Shown: positions 7,055 through 14,720 of the stretch, piece after piece
Layout: every line of letters starts with the position of its first letter
How positions within the stretch are numbered: the stretch's first letter is position 1
Assembly (NCBI GenBank): GCA_039192515.1
Contig: JBCCXA010000035.1
Coordinates: forward strand, 1-37,029
From: Verrucomicrobiota bacterium
Lineage (GTDB): Bacteria; Verrucomicrobiota; Verrucomicrobiia; Methylacidiphilales; JBCCWR01
Length of the DNA stretch: 37,029 nucleotides
Direction: 5' to 3'
Position numbers and translations under genes: made by a program
The notes under the pieces: model-generated
What the model was told of the DNA's origin: nothing
Databases searched by the model: none
What the model saw: the letters and a program-made list of their open reading frames with translations, nothing else

Positions 7055-9019
7055 TTAGCGCTCTGCTTTGGAAATCCTATTTAGTTCCCCAAGCATCTTT
7101 TTGATAAGATCAATTTCAGTCCTCTCAGCTTCATCTAGATGGATTTGGGGGGGAGGAAATCCTAATGACTTTTTAAGGATAGTTTTTGCTTTTTTCAAGT
7201 TACCTGATTTCACAAGGTGAAGGGCATAGAGCCGGTAAAAATAGCGATTTGTTTTTCTCAATTTAAGAGCAGTCTGGTAAAGAGGCTCTGCCTTATCATA
7301 TTTTCCCAATACAGTATAAATCCTGGCTTTCTTAACAATGAACCGATCATCCAATGTATTTGCTTTATGCGCGTAATTATAAAATTTTAAAGCTTTGTCA
7401 CCTAATTCATCGCGCTCCTTTTCCAAGGCGGGAACAAAAATGCTACGTACTTCTATGGGTTGTTTTTGGGTAAGCCTTATCTTTTTATTTGTCTGCGACG
7501 CTTTGAACCTAAAATAGTCTCCAACCCCTTCTAAGCGCTTATAAGCATATGGATCTGCATTGAGTATGGAATCTCCTAAAGCTTCAACATCTTCTGGAGG
7601 CATGAGTAACAAGGTTTCTTCGGCTTTTGGATAACCTTGCAATCCTTGAAATCTGGATGAGACCATCTTAATGATCATGGCGCTCGAAACCACCGAGACC
7701 AATAAGATCAAGCTGCTCATCCCATAACCCAACTTTGTGAAGTCACTTGTTTTTTCTTTACCTTTAACCAAGCAAAACCCTAGCAGACAAAAAAACGAAA
7801 TAGCATTCACAGGGATGTGTAAGTTGAAATCCACAAGCTCATGTACTCCCATTAGAAAGAGTAAGGCTATACCTAGCTTGGCATAAAGTTGGCCTTCGCT
7901 ACTTCGACGACTCTTGATCGTCTTCAACAAAGTCCATAGAACTACAGAGACAAAAGCGCTTATTAATATTAAACCGACCATACCATAATCAGAAAGGGTA
8001 TTGATGTAATCGTTATGAGTATATTTAGCCCGACTTTGGTATTTTGGCCCTCTGATACGTTGATGTTGAAAGTCGAACTCGGCTGCACCCGTGCCTAAGT
8101 AAGGCTCCGTTTTCCAGATCTTTAAGCCATCTTCGATGAGTGTTACACGTATGTCCTTAAAATGTGCTCGAGAAATCCTTTTCATAAAGAGCTCATTTGA
8201 AGTCACAAAGAAAAAGACAACGATGCCAAGACTCGCCAGAACTGTGATTTTCGCCCATGCTGGGATACGAACACGATTAAAGAGTAGTGCAGCGAGAACT
8301 ATTGTTCCGAAAAACCAAGCCAAGTAACTTCCGCGAGAACCGGAAAAAACGATACCGACTGTGGCCATAACCGCAAAGTAGAGAAAAAGAATGCGTATAA
8401 GCCAAGGTATACGCTTATTGAGCCCTATGATTAACGCGCCTAAGTAGGCCATGGCACAAAAATTTCCAAAATGGTTGGGGCATCCAAAAAAACCTGACAT
8501 TCTCTCCTGATATTGTTCAGGCCTTAAATGATCCCAAATGAGATAGGAATGGTGGCCCAAGTGCATAAAACCAAAAGCTACATTTGCTAAAGAAACAAGG
8601 ATGATGATCACTAAAACAGGCAGAAAATAGTTGCGATCTTTAAGAGCATAACGAGCATTAAAAAAAAAGGCAGCATAGTTTAAAATCCAGATGAATTCCG
8701 TACGAGCTGCGTACTTTGCTTCTGAATAGAATAAGCATGACCATGATGCATATGCAACAAAGAGAAGGACTCCCAAGTCTATGCCATCGCCAAGAGGCCT
8801 TTTGAGTTTTAGGCGACAAGTGATAACCAGTATAATATTTAACCAGAGCAGAATACCTAACCCCATCAACGGCAGCAAAAATGGCTCATTATGCATGCCG
8901 CCAAAATAACCGCCCAACGTTATGATGACTGCGCTACTTGAAACCACAAAAACCCAAGTATGCATCTGAAACAAAAACGACATCCGGTGATACCATGCCA
9001 GCAACTCTTCACGACTCAA
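7055..9019 (-). CDS. O-antigen ligase/polymerase family membrane protein with C-terminal TPR region
   Basis: 654 residues. About the first 430 are a polytopic inner-membrane domain with many hydrophobic helices. It holds the Wzy_C-type signature GSRGSYLAWFFG and, after a large periplasmic loop, THNDYINTLSDYGMVGLILI; these two blocks are typical of WaaL and related bactoprenol-linked O-glycan ligases or polymerases. The last 150 residues (YNYAHKANTLDDRFIVKKAR..., GKYDKAEPLYQTAL) look like TPR helices. The open frame starts at a TTG at 9019; an ATG 36 nt further in (MSFLFQ) is an alternative. It is divergent from rmlB, 211 nt away. Ligase versus polymerase cannot be told from sequence by eye. 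Confidence 0.8.
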   Translation of the reverse strand: MSREELLAWYHRMSFLFQMHTWVFVVSSSAVIITLGGYFGGMHNEPFLLPLMGLGILLWLNIILVITCRLKLKRPLGDGIDLGVLLFVAYASWSCLFYSEAKYAARTEFIWILNYAAFFFNARYALKDRNYFLPVLVIIILVSLANVAFGFMHLGHHSYLIWDHLRPEQYQERMSGFFGCPNHFGNFCAMAYLGALIIGLNKRIPWLIRILFLYFAVMATVGIVFSGSRGSYLAWFFGTIVLAALLFNRVRIPAWAKITVLASLGIVVFFFVTSNELFMKRISRAHFKDIRVTLIEDGLKIWKTEPYLGTGAAEFDFQHQRIRGPKYQSRAKYTHNDYINTLSDYGMVGLILISAFVSVVLWTLLKTIKSRRSSEGQLYAKLGIALLFLMGVHELVDFNLHIPVNAISFFCLLGFCLVKGKEKTSDFTKLGYGMSSLILLVSVVSSAMIIKMVSSRFQGLQGYPKAEETLLLMPPEDVEALGDSILNADPYAYKRLEGVGDYFRFKASQTNKKIRLTQKQPIEVRSIFVPALEKERDELGDKALKFYNYAHKANTLDDRFIVKKARIYTVLGKYDKAEPLYQTALKLRKTNRYFYRLYALHLVKSGNLKKAKTILKKSLGFPPPQIHLDEAERTEIDLIKKMLGELNRISKAER

Positions 9020-9230
9020 GCCTTTAGGCTATTAAAGTAGTTAGAGATGTGATTACCGTTTTAAAGTGAGAGAATCATGCTTAGAAGATTACTCCCAAAT
9101 ATAAGATTAGACCGATCACATCAATCTAATCATACTACTCGTATTCGAAACATTTTTCAGAGCTCAGGGTCAGAATAATAAAACTTCAAATCTTATTTGA
9201 GAAAAAATTCGTTTTTAGAGAAATTTGTGA

Positions 9231-10313
9231 ATGAGAATTTTTGTAACAGGTGGAGCAGGTTTTATAGGCTCTAACTTCATCTTACAAGTGTTGAGCAAAA
9301 AATCCGTTCTCGATGTAAAAAAACTGATTAATTTCGATAAGCTCAGTTATGCTGGCAACTTAGATAACCTCAGCTCGATCAAGCATGATACACGCTACTG
9401 CTTTGTTGAGGGAGATATCTGTGATCAAGAATTGGTGAGTTCCCTCTTTGAGGATTATGACATTACCCACGTTGTTAATTTTGCTGCGGAATCCCATGTT
9501 GATCGATCAATCGAAGGCCCGGAAGCATTTATTCGAACAAATGTCATTGGCACCCTCAGGCTCCTACAAGCTTTTAAAGAACTTTGTGCTAAAGAGAAGG
9601 CAGATAATACTCAAAGGAAGTTTTTACATGTCTCGACCGATGAAGTGTACGGGACCTTATGCGCAAATGATCCTGCATTTTCCGAAACCAACCCCTATTT
9701 GCCCAATAGTCCCTATGCAGCTTCTAAAGCAGCTAGCGATCATTTGGTACGTTCCTATTTTCACACGTTCGGTCTACCGGTTGTCACAACAAACTGCTCA
9801 AATAATTATGGCCCCTACCAATTTCCCGAGAAACTCATACCCCTGATGATCCTGAATGCCTTGGAAGGAAAAGATCTCCCCATTTATGGCGATGGAAAGA
9901 ATGTCCGAGATTGGCTTCACGTTGAAGACCATTGCCAAGCCATTGCTACTGTTTTACTAGATGGGAAAGAAGGAGAAACCTATAACATAGGAGGAAACTC
10001 TGAAATGACTAACCTAGAGGTTGTCGATACCATATGCACCAGTCTAGATAAACTAAAACCCAAGGATTCGGGATCCTATCTAGATCAAAAAACCTTTGTC
10101 AAAGACCGTCCAGGGCATGATCGCCGCTATGCCATCAATGCTACCAAAATCGAAAAAGATCTTGGCTGGATACCACGATGGAATTTTGCCAATGGGATCA
10201 AGAATACGATTGAATGGTACCTTGCCCACCAAGATTGGTGTCAAAAGATTTCTAATCAAACTTATAATCGCAAACGCCTAGGTCTGGTTGAGCAGAAAGT
10301 TGATAACGCATGA
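9231..10313 (+). CDS. rmlB: dTDP-glucose 4,6-dehydratase
   Basis: 360 residues, full length for RmlB/RfbB. An extended SDR fold is shown by the NAD-binding TGGAGFIGSN at residues 6-15. The active site is STDEVYG (135-141), giving the Thr-Asp-Glu dehydratase set, plus YAASK with Tyr162 and Lys166. NNYGPYQFPEK and the later RPGHDRRYAI are family hallmarks. It converts dTDP-glucose to dTDP-4-keto-6-deoxyglucose. It overlaps rmlA by 4 nt (ATGA), so the two are translationally coupled. It supplies the substrate for the epimerase-reductase encoded convergently at 11226-12092. Confidence 0.96.
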   Translation: MRIFVTGGAGFIGSNFILQVLSKKSVLDVKKLINFDKLSYAGNLDNLSSIKHDTRYCFVEGDICDQELVSSLFEDYDITHVVNFAAESHVDRSIEGPEAFIRTNVIGTLRLLQAFKELCAKEKADNTQRKFLHVSTDEVYGTLCANDPAFSETNPYLPNSPYAASKAASDHLVRSYFHTFGLPVVTTNCSNNYGPYQFPEKLIPLMILNALEGKDLPIYGDGKNVRDWLHVEDHCQAIATVLLDGKEGETYNIGGNSEMTNLEVVDTICTSLDKLKPKDSGSYLDQKTFVKDRPGHDRRYAINATKIEKDLGWIPRWNFANGIKNTIEWYLAHQDWCQKISNQTYNRKRLGLVEQKVDNA

Positions 10314-11185
10314 AAAAGCGCAAAGGAATCGTTCTCGCAGGCGGAGCAGGAAGCCGCCTACACCCTCTCACTTTGGCTATGAGTAAACAAATGATGCCTG
10401 TTTATGATAAGCCTATGATTTACTATCCTATTTCCGTTCTCATGCTTGCAGGCATTCGAGAAATCTTGATCATCTCAACTCCTCAAGATCTTCCTCTCTT
10501 CAAGCGTCTACTGGGGACGGGAGAATATCTCGGAGTCTCATTTTTCTACGAAGAGCAGCCGAAGCCAGAAGGTTTAGCTCAGGCTTTTCTGATTGGAGAA
10601 AAATTTCTTGATGACTCTCCAGCTGCACTCATTCTCGGCGACAACCTTTTCTATGGTCAGGATTTCCAACATCTGGTTAAGGAAGCCAATGAAGCCATTG
10701 AAACCTCAACTATTTTTGCTTATCATGTTTCAAACCCTAAAGCCTATGGGGTGATCGAATTCGATTACGACGGAAAGGCCATCTCTATTGAAGAAAAACC
10801 TCGAGCTCCAAAATCTAATTATGCTGTCCCAGGTATCTATTTTTATGATGATCAAGTCGTTCAACATGCCAAGAGCCTGAAGCCATCAGCTCGTGGCGAA
10901 TTAGAGATAACAGATCTAAATCTAATTTATCTGCAAAGAAAAGAGCTTATGGTAAAAGTCATTGGACGGGGAACGGCCTGGCTAGATACTGGAACGCACA
11001 AATCACTCCTGGAAGCCTCGCACTTTGTCCAGACCATTCAAAGCAGACAAGGTTTACAAGTAGCATGTCTCGAGGAAATAGCCTTTAACAAAGGATGGGT
11101 GGACGAAAAACAGATCTCCAAGTCTATTCACTCCATGGGTAAAAGCTCCTATGCTACTTACCTTGAGAGTCTTTTGCAGGAATAG
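10310..11185 (+). CDS. rmlA: Glucose-1-phosphate thymidylyltransferase
   Basis: 291 residues, the usual length of short-form RmlA. The nucleotide-binding loop LAGGAGSRLHPLT is at about residues 9-21, followed by KQMMPVYDKPMIYYP. LILGDNLFYG carries the metal-binding Asp, and later VIEFD, EEKP and WLDTGTH are family blocks. It makes dTDP-glucose from dTTP and glucose 1-phosphate, the entry step of dTDP-sugar synthesis, and is normally feedback-inhibited by dTDP-rhamnose. It overlaps rmlB by 4 nt. No rmlC or classical rmlD follows; the next gene is convergent with a 40-nt gap and no obvious terminator. Confidence 0.96.
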   Translation: MKKRKGIVLAGGAGSRLHPLTLAMSKQMMPVYDKPMIYYPISVLMLAGIREILIISTPQDLPLFKRLLGTGEYLGVSFFYEEQPKPEGLAQAFLIGEKFLDDSPAALILGDNLFYGQDFQHLVKEANEAIETSTIFAYHVSNPKAYGVIEFDYDGKAISIEEKPRAPKSNYAVPGIYFYDDQVVQHAKSLKPSARGELEITDLNLIYLQRKELMVKVIGRGTAWLDTGTHKSLLEASHFVQTIQSRQGLQVACLEEIAFNKGWVDEKQISKSIHSMGKSSYATYLESLLQE

Positions 11186-11225
11186 CTCTAAAATAAGGGC
11201 CTTTCTTGGCTAGGTTTGCTCCAGA

Positions 11226-12092
11226 TTATGCATGCCATCTTTTTAAACACGTTTTAATAGCCTCCCTAACTTCAGTGAGTTCCGCACCTGCTTTGATAAT
11301 TTTAGAAGAATCGAGCACACAGTTGGAACGGGGCGCTTTGGCAACAAGATTCATGAATTCTTCCTCACTTTCGAAGAATTTAAATTCTTTGTCTGTGCAA
11401 AAACCAAATTCCTTCATCAATTCAACAACTTCGCGAGTTGTGATAAAGCCTGGATTGGTCACATTATAAGTGCCGAATTCAAAATCCTCTTTCCAACACT
11501 TCACGCAGGCTCGTACATACTCCTCCAATTGGGAAACGGAATTCTCAACATCTAAAAGCGTTTTATAACTCATCACCTTTGTTAAGTAATTTCGCGGGCT
11601 ATTGATTTCATTAAAAGGAATACGAAGCCTCCATATATAGCAGTTGCTCAAATCTTTAAGTAATTCCTCCCCTAATGCCTTTGTTCCGCTATAAAAGCTA
11701 CAATTATTTTGCCTGAATGTAAAATTGGGAGCATCCTCTTCAGAGAAGCCTTTGCCTTGATTATTACCTGTAAAAATACAGCCGGAGGAGACATGCCCCC
11801 AAGGAATTTGATAGTCCCGACAAACCTCGCCTATAACACCCGGAAGAACCGAATTCGCTCTCAGACACTCCGTCTTATCGAGCTCTGCTTGATCTACATT
11901 AGGCTTACCTGTATAGCCAGCCGCATTGATAATAAAGTTTGGTTTTAGTTCTTCAATCGCTTTGATTAAAACCGCCCGCTGCGAATAGTCAGCAGCCGAT
12001 CGGCTCAAAGACTTATAATCAATCCCCAGAGATTGTAAAACAGCCTGAAACATCTGCCCCACATAACCACTACCACCTAGAATAAGAATCAC
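11226..12092 (-). CDS. NRS/ER-like nucleotide-rhamnose synthase (3,5-epimerase/4-reductase)
   Basis: 288 residues, RmlD-type SDR fold. GGSGYVG (6-12) binds the nicotinamide cofactor; Tyr134 and Lys138 are in YSGTK. It reads much more like the C-terminal half of plant RHM and plant NRS/ER than like bacterial RmlD: AAGYTGKPNVD, SSGCIF, FSEEDAPNFT, PRNYLTKV, YNVTNPG and APRSNCVLD all have direct counterparts there. The Cys of SSGCIF (Cys105) stands 29 residues before the catalytic Tyr, the spacing I recall for the plant epimerase Cys, and Lys172 in NYLTK fits the partner Lys. A single enzyme could thus epimerise and reduce dTDP-4-keto-6-deoxyglucose to dTDP-L-rhamnose. An automatic annotation would likely say dTDP-4-dehydrorhamnose reductase. 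Confidence 0.85.
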   Translation of the reverse strand: MILILGGSGYVGQMFQAVLQSLGIDYKSLSRSAADYSQRAVLIKAIEELKPNFIINAAGYTGKPNVDQAELDKTECLRANSVLPGVIGEVCRDYQIPWGHVSSGCIFTGNNQGKGFSEEDAPNFTFRQNNCSFYSGTKALGEELLKDLSNCYIWRLRIPFNEINSPRNYLTKVMSYKTLLDVENSVSQLEEYVRACVKCWKEDFEFGTYNVTNPGFITTREVVELMKEFGFCTDKEFKFFESEEEFMNLVAKAPRSNCVLDSSKIIKAGAELTEVREAIKTCLKRWHA

Positions 12093-12575
12093 CGCTTTTC
12101 TCCCTAATAAATACAGATTTGATTTGCCAAACTATTGCTTCGTGCAAATACCATTTACAGCGATACGCTAGACACTCTTTATCGCCTAGTAAATCTATAA
12201 CTTACGTCAACTTTTACGAATACATAGAATATATCTTTCTGCGTAAAGAACACTTTGTTTAACCCGGATGATATAATAGAAATTGAATTGTAATGCGTAA
12301 AAGCTTAGGCCACAAGCAAGAGAGAGTTGACGAAGATATATCAATCACATCGTCTGAGCCTGGCTCTTACAAGCAAGCGAAGGCGAAGCTATTAAGTGCG
12401 CGTAGCATCAATCCGTATAAAGTGGGGACATGCGTCTCCATAAGAGATACTTCAAGAAGACTTTATCTTTCTTTCAACTAAGACTTTGGGCAGATTTTTA
12501 ACTCTCGATCACATCATTTGGGTTTAAATAAAAAGGCTCTCAGAAAAATAGAGTGAATCAAACTGTTATTTCATG
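12093..12575. other. Intergenic region containing repeat copy C
   Basis: 483 nt. About 12252-12525 is repeat copy C. A 62-codon frame at 12293-12481 (starting MRKSLGHKQERVDED) lies inside that repeat and is not counted as a gene. 12093-12251 shows nothing beyond a presumed promoter region for the NRS/ER-like gene. Confidence 0.5.
12252..12525 (+). repeat. Dispersed repeat family, copy C (longest)
   Basis: TTTAACCCGGATGATATAAT, AGAAATTGAA, ATGCGTAAAAGCTTA and GACGAAGATATATC align in order with copies B, D and A. After a longer middle, CAACTAAGACTTTGGGCAG and the following TTTTTAAC align with copy B's GAACAAGATCTTGCGCAG and CTTTAAG. Translated, the start MRKSLGHKQERVDEDIS matches MRNSLSYKKKRGDEYVS of copy B, and DFGQIFNS matches DLAQIFKS, but a TAA interrupts the frame between the blocks. 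It ends about 50 nt before the transposase remnant. Confidence 0.75.
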
Positions 12576-13128
12576 TCAAAACAACTTTTGCTTGAGATTT
12601 TTAAAGACCGTGAGCTCTCCCCAATGAGCTCCCGACATCTTGCGAGCACCAGAAGTCCTTTTTTCATAAGTAGAGGTGTTTGAAGTATCGAGTTGATAGT
12701 CTTTGCCTAACTGAGCGACCTGCTCTTTCTTTTTGATAAACCACTCATTGACAAAGTCCTTACTACCAAACACCGCTCCATCACTCATATACCTGACCCG
12801 ACATCGTAATACCTCTTGAAGCGATAACTTACCTCCTTGTCCTATCACCTTCTTCACCTGCTTGGCATCATAAGAAGCTATTGCCTTTTGTTCACCTCCC
12901 TTGGCTTTCACCTCCGCTTTGGTTACATCAGTGGCTTCTAAATAGAGTAGCTTCCTATACTCTCTCTGTGTGGCATCCCACCTGACTCGATTGTAAATGG
13001 CCTTCAAACCAGCTTGAGAGCTCACGGAAAAGGCCGCATAGTTAGTCCCTTGATAAAAAAGATTGTCCAGAGCACGTGTCGTTGCTCTGATCGAACAAGA
13101 GACCTCCGCTACTTGAGTGCTTTTTCAG
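12576..13128 (-). pseudogene. C-terminal remnant of a REP-associated (IS200-like) transposase
   Basis: The open frame 12576-13025 encodes 149 residues whose end is diagnostic of verrucomicrobial REP-associated tyrosine transposases: LRCRVRYMSDGAVFGSKDF, then RTSGARKMSGAHWGELTVF and KNLK. Reading on upstream in the same frame, homology-like sequence (TTRALDNLFYQGTNYAAF) continues without a start codon to a TGA near 13125. The N-terminal catalytic half with the HUH motif and Tyr is absent; no trace was seen up to 13637. This is a dead, truncated copy. A palindromic repeat at 14656-14720 and repeat copy C just downstream make this the most mobile-element-like part of the window. Confidence 0.75.
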
Positions 13129-13637
13129 AGGAAGAGCCACTTCTCCCATGAGGTGCACAATGTATCTGTCTCCACTTAAATCACTGGTGTTTAAGCCAGT
13201 GCCTTCCTTAAACTAATACTGCAAGACTTGTGCTGATGCTAGGGTTATTAACATGGTTAATGTCAGTAGAAGTAGCCACATTGTTAGGCTTAAACCCATT
13301 TATCTCTTTGCTCTAATCACTTTCACTGATTCTGGTAATTATGATTCCTTTGGTTCGTAATAGAAAAGTAAATATTTTTACAAAAACTCAGAAGATGTCG
13401 GTTATGACAAATAAGTCAATGACAAACGCACATTTGCATACCTGATTTACTTGATTTAGTAATGGCCCACAGTATGAGTAGATTTTCGTACAATATACGG
13501 ATGCCAAGATTGCCCATAAGACACCTGAAATGAACTTCTGAAGATTTTGAGTCGATGAACAACCATTGACTCGCTTAGCTTACTTGTGCTAAACAGTTAA
13601 TAGCGAAGCAATTATAAATTCTTTTACTTCGTTTGAC
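13129..13637. other. Intergenic region between transposase remnant and FecR-like gene
   Basis: About 510 nt without a supportable gene on either strand. The first 80 nt may hold further frameshifted transposase debris. CTTAAACCCATTTATCTC near 13290 resembles the opening of the dispersed repeat family, but no second block follows, so it is not called. No promoter stands out before the gene at 13638. Confidence 0.4.
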
Positions 13638-14627
13638 ATGAGAATTAACTCTTTACTGACTATTTTATCATGCGGTCTGACTTTATCCGAAATGCTGACA
13701 GGCACACCTCGCTTAGAGCTCGGACCATACAATAGGTTAGAAATCGCTAATTCTCAGGGAGAGATAGTCCAAACTCTAGATCCAGGAGAAGTGCGCCAAG
13801 AATTAACGGTGGATGATATCCATTTCATCTGCTCTCATGGACTGAACTTATCTGACACTCCCATTACCATTATTTATTCCTCATCGAAGCAGACCACACC
13901 TTATACACTTAATATTTACGGTTGTTTTGTGCAGCTCCATGAAAAATCTGTTTTAACTGTTTCAAAGTCAAGCACCGGCTTGACTCTGCAAGCAGGAAAT
14001 GTCGGTAAAGTCACCTTAGCTAACAACACTGTCCTACCACCGGGCAAGTCGATCACCTATTCAGGACAAGGCAGCTTTGTTCAGGAGGCTTCCCCGTTAT
14101 TTCCATCCTTCTCTGGAGAGATCAATCCATCTCCTCAGTCTAAAAAAACTAATAAGGTGAGCAAAAAAAAGGTTGCCCAAACGAAGCCCCAAAAAGTTGT
14201 CACCAAGGCTCAGCAACGCCCCACTGCGGTAAACAAGGATAAAAGCCAACCCGCCCCTATTAGATCGGTTCCTCATGGCGTGGCAAACTTTTCTCCAAAG
14301 ATAGCCAGGGTAGATGGTCAAGCATGGATCAGTTCCTCAAATCGACCCAATCAAGAAACTCCCATTACAGAGTCTTCTAGTATTAGTGGAAATGTAATCC
14401 GAACAGGACCAAATTCGACTGTGTATTTGATCCCCTTTCCCCAATGTCTTCTCCTTATCGATCAAGATACAACTATACTCATACGAGAGCTCATCTACGA
14501 TCCGGAAGAATTAGAAATCACTTCCATCGCGCATATTGATGTCTTGAAAGGTAATGTTTATAGTTCCTTGCAGGGGTTGGACCCAAACAAAGTTGATCTG
14601 AGAATCATCCAGAATACTGTAAATTAA
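13638..14627 (+). CDS. Exported FecR-like domain protein, possibly C-terminally shortened
   Basis: 329 residues. The N-terminus MRINSLLTILSCG could be a short lipoprotein signal (ILSC) or an uncleaved anchor. Residues 25-150 are a beta-rich segment. About 155-210 is a Lys/Pro/Gln-rich linker (KKTNKVSKKKVAQTKPQK). From about 215 the pattern SPKIARVDGQAWISS ... VIRTGPNSTVYLIPFPQCLLLIDQDTTILI and DVLKGNVYSSLQGLDPNKVDLRI is that of FecR-like domains in envelope proteins, which normally go on to a block like TPQGVAAARGT. Here the frame stops just there (IIQNTVN), so the domain is probably truncated. No Shine-Dalgarno is evident. Function unknown. Confidence 0.65.
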   Translation: MRINSLLTILSCGLTLSEMLTGTPRLELGPYNRLEIANSQGEIVQTLDPGEVRQELTVDDIHFICSHGLNLSDTPITIIYSSSKQTTPYTLNIYGCFVQLHEKSVLTVSKSSTGLTLQAGNVGKVTLANNTVLPPGKSITYSGQGSFVQEASPLFPSFSGEINPSPQSKKTNKVSKKKVAQTKPQKVVTKAQQRPTAVNKDKSQPAPIRSVPHGVANFSPKIARVDGQAWISSSNRPNQETPITESSSISGNVIRTGPNSTVYLIPFPQCLLLIDQDTTILIRELIYDPEELEITSIAHIDVLKGNVYSSLQGLDPNKVDLRIIQNTVN

Positions 14628-14655
14628 GGCGGTTTCGAATGAGTGATCAACTCTC

Positions 14656-14720
14656 TGTCTTCCTCGGACTTGATCCGCGGATCCAGTATTCGCAACCTAA
14701 TGCCTCCTGGATGCTAAGTT
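14656..14720. repeat. Palindromic REP-like element between convergent genes
   Basis: 14668-14687 reads ACTTGATCCGCGGATCCAGT, palindromic at 18 of 20 positions. It is preceded by TGTCTTCCTCGG and followed, after about 20 nt, by TCCTGGATGC. The layout (TGTC.TCCTCGGACTTGATCC, GGATCCAG, spacer, CTGGAT) resembles a widespread bacterial intergenic repeat with a decayed right half. It spans the stop codon of the helicase gene (TAG at 14714-14716) and could act as a bidirectional terminator. Confidence 0.5.

Noticed and set aside
8950..9060. Seventh repeat copy at the start of the O-antigen ligase gene
   Set aside because: AAAGGCTTGAGTC near the start and an ACTTTAA at matching distance recall the family, but the middle does not align and no 3' block follows.
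9105..9131. GATTAGA/TCTAATC inverted repeat between the ligase gene and rmlB
   Set aside because: Seven-bp arms with a 13-nt loop in AT-rich DNA are expected by chance in a region this size.
12293..12481. 62-codon frame starting MRKSLGHKQERVDED
   Set aside because: It lies wholly inside repeat copy C; homology to copy B continues past its stop codon, so it looks like an interrupted repeat rather than a gene.
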